Shown: positions 55,353 through 64,000 of the stretch, piece by piece
Position numbering within the stretch: position 1 is the first letter of the stretch
Layout: every line of letters begins with the position of its first letter
Assembly (NCBI GenBank): GCA_030280995.1
Contig: JASXTE010000015.1
Span: 3,831,001 to 3,895,000 of the forward strand
Reading direction: 5' to 3'
DNA: 64,000 nucleotides
Source of the DNA: Hemileia vastatrix
Lineage: Eukaryota > Basidiomycota > Pucciniomycetes > Pucciniales > Zaghouaniaceae
Notes under the pieces: generated by a model
What the model was told of the DNA's origin: nothing
Seen by the model: only the letters and a program-made list of their open reading frames with translations
Database searches by the model: none
Translations under genes and position numbers: made by a program

Positions 55353-56084
55353 TCAACCTGGTTGAGGTTTCTTCGACCATACCTGGTCGAGAGTCTCTTC
55401 GATATCTTCCCTCGAATCAACCACTGGTTGATTTGCCACGACTGGAAGCAATGGTGCAGCTTCCACAATTGGAACTTCTGGGATGACATCTGGATTCTAA
55501 AACAAGATCATCAGTAACATAATTTCTAATACAAAAGAAGAATGGACTTACTTCGAATATGGGGTCAGCCTCTAAGAATAATTTTGGAGTAACCTCCACC
55601 TCCACTTCTTTCTCCTCTTTTTCATCCTCGATGACCACCCATTGCTTTTTCGGAGTTTTCCTTGAAATGAGAACCTCTTCCTCATCTTCTTCCACCAACT
55701 TATCCACCTCCTCTTCTACCCTTTCTTTCTTACTCGTGGCCTGGGTTACCCAGGTTGCTACATCATATTCAACTTCCTCCTCATTCTCTCCCACAGATTG
55801 ATCATCCCCAATTGAAACATCCCAAATATCCTCGACTACCTCTTTTGTTTTTGATATCACCCAATATTTGGTTTTCGTGAATCAATTCTTGATGTCCGCA
55901 TTTCTCGACAAGGCATCACACACCACCCGTCTCCAGCGGCAAAACTCGCACTTCTAGCAAGGACCTTGTGTTGCCATACTTTCAACTCAAAGGTACTGCA
56001 GGCCTGGGAATATTGCCTGGTAACAATTTCCCCATCCGCTTTGGGGTGTGGAGGCGTGGGAGTTGGGGTTGGACAATTCATCAT
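55353..56084 (-). pseudogene. Antisense spliced gene inside Gypsy B
   Basis: Reads against pol between the T-rich stretch and the 3' LTR. The start at 56084 gives MMNCPTPTPTPPHPKADGE and a Cys/Arg-containing section. Near 55860 a one-base shift leads to YWVISKTKEVVEDIWDVSIG and a highly acidic run (EEEVDKLVEEDEEEVL, EKEEKEVEVEV). An intron at 55497-55551 (55 bp, GTAAGTCC to TTGTTTTAG) joins in frame to NPDVIPEVPIVEAAPLLPVV, and the protein ends with SKKPQPG at TGA 55353-55355. GC and codon use are richer than in the flanks. I do not recognise the protein. It may be an accessory gene of this Gypsy lineage or a captured host gene. The single frameshift may be recent. Confidence 0.6.
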
Positions 56085-56107
56085 AGTAAATTATAAGGTA
56101 ATAAAAA

Positions 56108-56128
56108 ATAAAAGGGGAGGGGAAGTAG
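56108..56128 (+). other. Polypurine tract candidate of Gypsy B
   Basis: AAAGGGGAGGGGAAGTAG lies about 56 bp before the 3' LTR. That is further than usual, and the sequence nearer the LTR (CCAGGGAATC) is a weaker alternative. Confidence 0.4.
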
Positions 56129-56183
56129 TATGGGAAAGTATGTCTCACGCTCAACGGAGCTTGCGTTTTTATACCAGGGAATC

Positions 56184-56994
56184 TGTCACGCGCCATGTGA
56201 CACTCAAGGCAAAAGCAGCTCATTAAAGCAATAATACAGAGGTCTAAATCCATACTCGAAGTGCAGAAAGCAATTCTCCATAGCAACTGCAACTTTCCTT
56301 TGTGTACTCGCTATTCAACCATGCTAGTCTAAACTCTAAATATAAATTAGTCAATCTCTCAATAGTGTGTCTCAGTCTTTTCTTCAATAAGCAACGCACA
56401 GCGCAATAGTCAATGTAATGGTGCACTAAAAGGTTTTATTAAATGTCTGTGACTTACTAAAAGGGGTAGTGAGCATGGACGGAATGGATAGTTGAGGATT
56501 AAAAGTTTAACGGATGTTAGTGAGGAGGGTCCAGGTGTAATGTATGTATTTTTAATGGTCTGTGGTGTGTGGAATAGTGGATGGGTATGAGGTCAATGCA
56601 AGGAGGAGTAAAGGATATAAAAGGGGTTGGGATTTTGGTTTGACATTCTTTAGAGTTAAATTATAAAACTTATATATAGTTAATAGTGGTAAAGCTTTAA
56701 GTTAAATCATTATTATTGTATCTTTTCTTATTTTCTCAGTAATCATTTCTAAATCTTAAATCTTTGATTATTTAGTTTCCAACCCTTCGTGAGATTTAAA
56801 GAATTCTAATATTACCTTTAAATTATATTAGAATTCTTCTCAAACATATCTCAAAGCAGTAGCTCTCCCTTTGAGTCATCTTTGAATTACTTCCTCAAAC
56901 ATTTCCTCTGTGCATCGAAGAAGTTTCTAAACTCATCCCTCCATCTCACTTCTAGGAATACCCTTGAACTTTGTGCGTAGGTTGTCCGGTGACA
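56184..56994 (+). repeat. 3' LTR of Gypsy B
   Basis: Begins TGTCACGCGCCATGTGACAC and ends TTGTCCGGTGACA. 811 bp, matching the 5' LTR with a modest number of substitutions. GAAAT follows, the target duplication. Confidence 0.95.
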
Positions 56995-57278
56995 GAAATT
57001 TGGATTTTCTCTTCCCATTCAACCTCATTGTGAAGCATTGGTTTGAGGGATCAAGATTAATTCCAAATTTAATTAATATATAATTTCCCAAAATGAACCA
57101 ATTGCTTAAGTTATCAATTTTCATAACTAAAAATTCACACATATCTCTTACAAAGACATGGCTTTATTTAAAAAATAATCTAGCCCTGTTTTTACCAATG
57201 GGGGCAAAACAGAGACATAACCTCTCCAAATTTCAGAAGTGACATGCATAAGTTTTTATTTATATTTCTTATCAGCCT
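56995..57278 (-). pseudogene. Gypsy A2 protease downstream part
   Basis: FGINLDPSNQCFTMRLNGKR matches A1's YDIKLDPSNQCFTMGMNGKK. The coding continuation is at 48439 on one side and at 58355 on the other. Confidence 0.78.
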
Positions 57279-58354
57279 TGTAGACAATCCTATAGTACTA
57301 GCTATAGGCTTTGACAAAGGGAATTGGAGTAAAACTGGAGAGAAAAACCCCTGTCCCTTTGAAAAATAGCAGGTGAGATTAATTTGCTACTGCAAATTAG
57401 ATACTCTTACTATACCCCTTCCAACACACTTCTTGATTGCTTAACAAGTCAAGAAAGTAGCCAATAGCAGACCACTGAAAACCAAAGAACCAGAAACCAG
57501 AAATTCAGAATGATCCACACCAGAAAAACAAAACACTGTGCACTTGTTGCACAGAAAAAAGCTGTAATACTTGATGCAGGTTTCAAAGCTACACCAGAGA
57601 AACCAGTTTCCAAAGTTGAGTAAAATGAAGAACTAACCTTGCAACAAACACAGACAATTGTGGCCAAAAAACAGTGAAAACTGAGTGAAAAACTATGATA
57701 TCACCTCTGGATGGTTGTATGATAATTAAAGTTGCCCCAAACTGTCTTATTCAGTATAAAAACAAAAACCACCATCTAAAAAATCCATTCAAAGCAACAA
57801 ATTTGGCGCTTTATGCAGCCAAATTGGATAAAAACCCTCTAGAAGCATTCCCCAACCTTCTATAACCGAGGCAGGGAATCAGGCGGCCAGACCTCCCTGA
57901 AGCCAGAAAACCTCCAAAAACCTCCAATAAAGGCCAAAATACTTAGAAAAATCCAGCAGGACTACTAAAACCCTTAAAACACAAAATTAAGATATGACAA
58001 CATTGTGACATAAAATATAGAGCCAAATAAGCTCTACCTAATGGTACTAAGCACTTAACCCTAAGACTTAATGTTAGCCCATAAAAGACAAAAACCAAAA
58101 TTAAACAGCTATCTTTTAGAAATGAAAAATGAGCAAATGGCCCCTTAAAAATTAGAATATGAAAAATGTCAACAGACATAAAATATAGAGAAATCCCAGG
58201 GCTATTCAATGGTAGTACCCACATATCCATAGTCTTAATATTCACCGAATAAAACCAGAAAAAATACCCAATTATTCAACCAATGTCAATTAAGACATAC
58301 CAAAACAGTGCCAAAAAGCCTAATAGAGGCCTCTACCAACATTGGAAGACCACA
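57279..58354 (-). mobile_element. Solo C element in Gypsy A2 protease
   Basis: Starts TGTAGACAATCCTATAGTAC and ends ATTGGAAGACCACA (1076 bp), the inverse of 32602-33696. The host sequence on both sides aligns with A1 4231-4275, so the insertion is clean. A CAGC repeat at 57273-57276 and 58353-58356 may be the target duplication if the termini are shifted by two bases. The GC-rich island of the inner copy is shorter here and has few CpG. No gene. Confidence 0.72.
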
Positions 58355-58640
58355 GCAGAAGCAAGTGTTTTTTCAGATACAAAACTTCCTCCAGCACCAG
58401 AATCCAAAACAACCTCAATATTTTTTCCATTAATCAAAACCAGTGCCTTAAGAGTGGTAATAATAATTGAGGTTTCCTCTAGATTTCTTATGATTTCAGA
58501 ATCTTCAACTGTGGACAAATAATTTTTATCCCTTACAATATTATTTAAATATTTAATATTTTCCTCCAGTATTAAGATTTTCTGGTTGGACTCATAAGAA
58601 ATGTTGCTGGAACAATCACTTGAAGTATCATCTAGTGCAA
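58355..58640 (-). pseudogene. Gypsy A2 protease active-site region
   Basis: ALVLINGKNIEVVLDSGAGG and SFVSEKTLASA: an intact DSGA catalytic motif of a retroviral-type aspartic protease. Upstream is an acidic segment (TSSDCSSNISYESNQKILIL). In A1 the motif is ESGA. Confidence 0.8.
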
Positions 58641-60900
58641 CTGTGTCATAAGAAGGCTCCTCTGTTCTTTCAACAAGGTTTATTTTTTTGTCACAAACAT
58701 GGCCTTTCTTCCAAAGCTTTCTGCATCTAAATCAAGTTTTTGTTGCATATTTTTTAGGTGCAACAGGGGCAGAAAGTTTACCAGATTTTTCACAAATTTT
58801 TTTTTGGTAGTTGGAAGGTTTCTCAACTGAAGTTCTTGTTATGAAATTCTGAGATTCATAACTGTTATTTAAAAGAATTTCATTAAAAGTATTAATAAAG
58901 GAAGATGGCTCCCTGAAGAATTCAGTTCTTGAAACAACCAAGTCTCTCAAAGATATTGGAAATTTATAAAGGATCCTGTCCTTGAAGAGTTCCTAATCCA
59001 TCTTTGGATCCATTGCTTTCAAGATTTCTATTATTTTCAACAGGAACTCAATAGGTTTTTCTGTAGATAATGAGCTATATCTAGACTCCTCATACTGCCT
59101 TTTCTGGGATAACTTAAATTTTGAACCACCAAATTTTGCATTAATTAATTTTTTTCCAATCCTCCCAAGAGTATTCATTATTATCCAAGATGACAGATTC
59201 ATGCCACATGAGAGAAAAATTGGAAAACAAAGATATTAATTTAGACACAATTTCTTCATCTGGTAGTTTATAAGAGTTCTTAAAATTATCAATACTACAG
59301 ATGAATTGCTGCCAGTCAGTGGAAGAATCACCATCAAATGTTGTATATTGGTCAAGTTTGGGCCAATTTTTCTGATTTGCAGTAATTTCCTTCTTTTTTG
59401 CTTGTTTCAGTGTAAGAAGTAGTTGAAAATTCTTTAATTAAGCTTTAGTCTCATTATTTAACACATTTGCAGATGAACAGGGTGCATCATCAATTTTTGA
59501 TGGAAACTCAGAACTATCTACAGTTTTCACTTGTACTAATTCTTCTCCAGAGGAGTTTGGCTCAAGTACATGTGGAGTAGCCTGTGAGACAATTTACTTC
59601 TTCGAAGTGACAGAGTATTTTTGGTCAAATAACAATGAATTAAATTGTCTCTCAATGTTTGTGAACCTAGTTTTCACCCTTAGCATACTGGTTAATGTTT
59701 CATTGATGGTTGAAAAAGATAATTGATTCTTATTTTCAGAGATGAATAATGGTCATTTAATTTTTTCAAATTTATTTTCTGACCTTCTACTTCTTGGAAA
59801 CAGATAGAAATAGTATTTTGCACTTTGGATAGATCATTCCTAATATTTTCCCTCAAAACAAATTTCTATTCATAATTTACTTTGTACCTAAACAATTCAT
59901 CAGATACCCTTTTAAACTCATCTTTCAATGCTTGGTAACCTTTTTCAGTTAATAAGCCAATATATTTTTGGGTCAATTGTAAGTTATTCATTATCTGATT
60001 TTTTTTGATGATGTCTCTCAAATATTGATCGTTACTAGTTGCTACATCAGGAGCATTTTTCAGGAGAGATAAATAGTAATTTTCAAGATTCTCATAAACT
60101 TCAAGATCATTTGATTCATCCATAATAGCTATCTCTGTATTTATCATTAAAGTAGAAATTATCACTAAAGTAATATTTACAAGACTAGAAAATTAATTAA
60201 TTTTCTGTTAGAACCAAATTCTCTTGGTCTCAAGGTTCTATCTACCATCCCAGAGTTACCTGAAGGAACTGAATCAGTAACAAGGAAAGGAATTTGAGAT
60301 TAAATTTAAGGGCTTACCATGGTTTTGGCATAATTTGAAGATGATTTTTTCCTTTCTTCTAGCTACTTTGTAAGGGTTAGAAGGGGTGGTATTGAAATGT
60401 TGGGTCCTGGAGGGTCCTTCTTGAGGTGCCTGCTGCATTCTCCAGGCCTGGAGAGAGTCCCATTGTGTGTTCATCCATTCCCATTGCCATTTTGACACTT
60501 CTACTTTTTCCAGCTGTTCAGGAGCCAACTGTGGAAGGGGGTTTTCTCCCTGTGGATTTCTCTTCTTCTCTTGAAGAAAAGTTCCAATGCTCCTTGTTTT
60601 TTCTTCTACAAACTCTACCTTTGCCCTGATTTTGAGGTTCTCTGACTTCAACTCCCTGATGTGAGTTGACAGGTTGTTTACCTGTTTCTTAACTGACATC
60701 TTTTTTATTTTGAAGCCTTTTAGACGCTCTTCTTGGGGGTACCTGAGACTTGGAGCCCAGAGGAAGGTGTTCCTTCTTGATTTCCACCTCCTGAATTTCT
60801 ACATCATGTTTGGTTCACCAGTTGATTAATTTGAGGAAATTTTGTGGTCAAGGAAGAGCTTACAAAAATTTCATCATAATCAATAAGATCCAATTCCTCA
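58641..60900 (-). pseudogene. Gypsy A2 gag
   Basis: Spread over frames 58732-58950, 58993-59202, 59866-60165 and 60274-60699. It contains a decayed knuckle (RKLWKKGHVCDKK near 58700), KYIGLLTEKGYQALKDEFKR with likely coiled coil, and YLRDIIKKNQIMN, which matches A1 at 5138-5200. The N-terminal part 60274-60699 is Lys/Glu-rich coiled sequence ending in a Gln/Pro section (WRMQQAPQEGPSRTQ). It supplies the 1.3 kb that A1 lacks. No uninterrupted frame remains. Confidence 0.75.
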
Positions 60901-62189
60901 TAATGGGCAGTAGAAATATTTAGTTCAGCCATTGTTTGTATAACTTGAGCTGAGGGATGGAAAAAATATTAATTTTTTGTCAGTTATTATTATTTTTTAT
61001 TAAAAAAATAAGAGTTAAAATAAAAATATTTCAAATTTATTATCAATTAAAAGGACTACTAATCAACTGAAATAATGAAAATATATCAATTATCAGGACT
61101 AATAATCAACTGAAATAATTAATTTATTATAAATTACCAGAATCGCTAATAATCTGAAATAACGAAAAAGTATCAATTATAAGGACTAAATTCAACTGAA
61201 ATAATTAATTTATTATCAATTACAAGGATTACTAATAAACTGAAATAATAAAAAAGTATCAATTATTAGGACTAAATTCAACTAAAATAATTAATTTATT
61301 ATCAATTTCCAGGACTACTTATCAACTGAAACAATGAATATATGTCAATTTATTAGGACCGAAATCAACTAAAATAATTAATTAATACTATCTTTAATCA
61401 ATTTATTTACTAAGATATTGATATTATTTATTGCCAGGGAAAAATCAACTGAAGTAATAAAATAATTTTTTAATTATCAGAAAAAAATCAACTGAAATAA
61501 TTAATAAAATTTCTTAGCCAAATAACCAATTTATATATTGTAAATTTCTTAATTACCAGGAGTAAATTTCAACTGAAATAATTTATTAGTATAATTTTTT
61601 AATTTAATAATTAATTTAAATATTTTTCTTATTTTAATTATCAGTACTAATTGTCAACTGAAATAATCAAATAATATTATAATTATCAGGACAATCTTAT
61701 AACTGAAATAATTAAATAATATAATTTTTAATTAAGTAGATTAATTATATTCCTTCTAGGACTAAGAAAAATGTTGCTCTATCTTGGTCAACTAGGAAAA
61801 AAAATATTATATACCTGTCATCTCCCCCTGTAATTTGAGCAATTTAATTCCAAGTACAGAGTTCTGAGTAAAAAGATATACATATATAATGTAATATGCA
61901 GAGTGAGACTTACAGATCATCACCTCTATAGTCACTAAAAATATATAGGACAATTATGCTTATATAAACCTTAAATTTTGGGTGAGGTTCAAATCCAAGT
62001 CATTGAAAAAAATGTTAGTCACATGCCTTTGACATTTTTTGTTTGTCGTTTGTCCAAAATCTGCCATAGGTGTTGAAGTCAATGGTCCTTTGGTTGCCGG
62101 CATAAAGATAATGGTGGTTGGAAGACTATTTGGAAAGACCCTCAGTTTTCAAGGGGTGCTTTTGGTTAAGAAAATTTTATGGTGGTCCA
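60901..62189 (-). other. Gypsy A2 leader with minisatellite
   Basis: From 61040 to 61760 a degenerate repeat with core CAGGACTAATAATCAACTGAAATAATT recurs roughly every 50-60 bp, the same motif as in A1 6180-6660. Next to the LTR, TGGACCACCATAA (about 62177-62189) is the primer-binding site candidate. Confidence 0.75.
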
Positions 62190-62190
62190 A

Positions 62191-62876
62191 TGGCAATGAA
62201 AGGTGGGAAGACTCAAAATTTCAAAAGAGGTACTTACTTTCTATCTTTATCATTTAATACTTAATAAAAAGGTAAAGATTTATTATTATTTTTAATTTAA
62301 AGGCTTAAAAATATTCAAATGTGAATACTAAGGTATTAACAGTAGTAATATATGTAATTAGTTTGTATATAATAAAATTTGTAAGTAAGAATGGAATGAA
62401 TGAAAACAGCCAGATTTAGAGGCCTTTTATAGGCAAAAAAGAAGAGAAACTACAGAATAAAAAATTATATATACATTGGTATAAGAGAAGGAATTATTTC
62501 ACAATTATAAATTTTGAATATTAAAGTTGTTCTATAAATAATGTAACCATATACTGTATTTATCTGTATATGTCCATTTTATTTGATTTATTTTAATTTT
62601 ATGTAAATTTCAAAGTAAAAATCAAAAGAAAAATATTTGTTTTAATGTTTATTATTTTTAGTTTCTTCTTCAGATGTCATGAGGATGCTGTCACAGAATA
62701 AAATATATGAGGAAACAATAGAATTATATCTTTACTTATTTTTACCTATTAATTAGTCAAAATTGTATAATTAATTTATAAAGTAAGTATAATTTGTTAA
62801 ATGAGAGGTAAAGGCATATCTCTACTCTTTTAAATAAGTAATTATTTACTGGGTAAGTTTAGTAGTCTGGCTGACA
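62191..62876 (-). repeat. 5' LTR of Gypsy A2
   Basis: 686 bp, ending AGTCTGGCTGACA at 62876, so the sense start is TGTCAGCCAGACT. It matches 44581-45275. Confidence 0.82.
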
Positions 62877-63657
62877 GAAACAGTTCAGGATCACTTATTT
62901 GTTTTTTAGAACAAACGTTTTGACAAGAGTAATTCACATCTGAAGTATTGTACATAAATCTTATCTAATATATATGGGACAAGGACTTATCAATGATTTA
63001 CTAAAAATACGATATTAAAACTTATAGGTAAAAAAAATATTATTTTTCTAAGAAGTTTCTAAGTCTATGAAATAAAATCCATTTCATATTTTATTTAAAC
63101 ATAAGACTTTATAAATCTTCTTGTAATTAGTCTGATCAAAGAGAAAAAATAGATTAAGTATATTTTTATAAAAATTAATTTCAATAGAGAATATTTAAAC
63201 ACTTTGGTACAGATTTAAAAAAGAAAATTAAGGTTAAAATTTAAATTTTAGTAAGAATTTATATTGATTAAAAATATATTTATTTCATTTTTTAAGATAT
63301 TACCAAGTTTATCTTATGAGGCTTCACTTTAATTTACACATATACATCAAAAAAAATCATATTGATGTTCTGAGGGATCTGTATAATTTTTACTTAAAAA
63401 AATTGGTTTTTCCTTTCAACTATTTTAAATTTAAACAGAAAATATGACACCTTTTCTATATATTATAGTTATATAAAATAAATTTTTAGTGAGTTTCTTA
63501 ATCTATCATATAGAAAATAAATAACATCATTATAATATGAAATAAACTTACAAAATTTTTTAACAAAGCATTTTCTACAAATGATTCATCATTTTTATGT
63601 AGTTTCATAACTTCAAAGTATTTAATATATATATTTGTGATAAATAAATATACCTAT
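62877..63657. other. AT-rich DNA between Gypsy A2 and the second terminal-inverted-repeat element
   Basis: No gene or repeat recognised. Confidence 0.4.
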
Positions 63658-64000
63658 CACCTCGGAAAATCCGGGGCTGAACTACTAGAAGCTCCTTCTC
63701 TTTAAAACTTTAAGAAAGAGGTTGAGAAAAAACTGGGGAAGTGTTGTTAAAGGTTTAGGAAACTGTTTTTAAATTAGATGAAAATATTTTGAAAAAAGCT
63801 GGTCCTAACTTGAGCCTCAATCTATCCCTTCTTGAGCAGAGCTTTGTATTCAAGTTGAGCATCAATTGGACCAAATTTTAGCAATGGTTGAGCCACAACA
63901 CTTAACATACCATAATATTCAATTTTATATCTAGATCCATTTAATGTTGGGAGGTCAGGTTTGATATTAGTAGAAATATCTTAAATGACACATAGTATAT
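63658..64000 (+). mobile_element. Left end of a second copy of the terminal-inverted-repeat element
   Basis: Starts CACCTCGGAAAATCCGGGGC and continues GAACTACTAGAAGCTCC, matching 16595-16640. The following ~290 bp match 16641-16860 with small gaps (CTTGAGCAGAGCTT; CACTTAACATACCATAATAT against CACTTAGCATACCTTAATAT). It runs off the window, so its interior and any satellite are unseen. Confidence 0.82.

Larger units (their letters stand above)
48440..56994 (+). mobile_element. Gypsy B: near-complete Ty3/Gypsy chromovirus-type element
   Basis: Two 811-bp LTRs (48440-49250, 56184-56994) and the 5-bp target duplication GAAAT (48435-48439 and 56995-56999) define an 8,555-bp plus-strand insertion in Gypsy A2. 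Gag, protease, RT, RNase H, integrase and a chromodomain follow in order. Unusual parts are the inverted LTR duplication at 49251-49529, a T-rich 1-kb stretch after pol and an antisense spliced gene at 55353-56084. Stops and frameshifts (listed under each gene) disable pol. Confidence 0.94.
44581..62876 (-). mobile_element. Gypsy A2: Ty3/Gypsy element with Gypsy B and C insertions
   Basis: LTRs at 44581-45275 and 62191-62876 bound a minus-strand element matching A1 in all parts. Gypsy B occupies 48440-56994 in the linker between protease and RT, and a C element occupies 57279-58354 in the protease. Without these it is about 8.7 kb. Gag and the protease active site are better preserved than in A1, although stops and frame changes remain throughout. 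Confidence 0.9.

Overview
The window is nuclear DNA from an AT-rich, transposon-saturated eukaryote. Short introns of about 55-85 bp with GTAAGT/GTATGT donors, Ty3/Gypsy elements with chromodomain integrases, a Ty1/Copia element and stacks of nested insertions all point to a filamentous fungus. The Gypsy pol proteins look most like those I know from rust fungi (Pucciniales) with very large repeat-rich genomes. That placement is inference from family resemblance. No intact housekeeping gene, rRNA, tRNA or CRISPR array was recognised.

Layout, left to right. (1) 2-7878: Gypsy A1, minus strand, with two ~765-bp LTRs, decayed gag-pol and a solo LTR of a second family (D) inside gag. (2) 7879-11205: minus-strand multi-exon gene P1, interrupted by a D element (about 9640-10535) and cut at its 3' side by the Gypsy A1 LTR. 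(3) 12250-13243: a series of short AATTTTGATCAAAATT-type palindromes about 97 bp apart. (4) 13258-31227: Gypsy B2 (minus), split by Copia E (13691-29366, 177-bp LTRs, target duplication CAATG), itself split by a 10.5-kb terminal-inverted-repeat element (16595-27070, 3-bp duplication AGT). (5) That innermost element has no visible transposase. It carries 13 units of a ~605-bp satellite, each with a 44-bp near-perfect palindrome, followed by short decayed units and one inverted unit. (6) 31228-35318: P2, a paralogue of P1 with matching intron positions, interrupted by two nested ~1.1-kb solo-LTR-like elements (family C) and cut at its 3' side by Gypsy B2. (7) 36620-37340: an unrelated unknown gene, Q. 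(8) 37341-44500: mostly empty AT-rich DNA with skewed and short-repeat tracts. (9) 44581-62876: Gypsy A2 (minus), interrupted by a complete Gypsy B (48440-56994, plus strand, 811-bp LTRs, target duplication GAAAT) and by a solo C element (57279-58354). (10) 63658 to the end: left terminus of a second copy of the terminal-inverted-repeat element.

The elements work only as relics here. Every gag-pol carries stop codons or frameshifts, yet the order gag, protease, reverse transcriptase, RNase H, integrase (Gypsy) or gag, protease, integrase, reverse transcriptase, RNase H (Copia) can be followed in each. Insertion order is readable from target duplications: P2, then Gypsy B2, then Copia E, then the satellite-bearing element; separately, Gypsy A2, then Gypsy B.

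The best candidates for undescribed biology are four. First, the satellite-carrying terminal-inverted-repeat element, whose palindromes show compensatory base changes. Second, the P1/P2 intron-containing gene family. Third, a spliced antisense gene between pol and the 3' LTR of Gypsy B. Fourth, a snap-back inverted duplication of the LTR end just inside the 5' LTR of Gypsy B.
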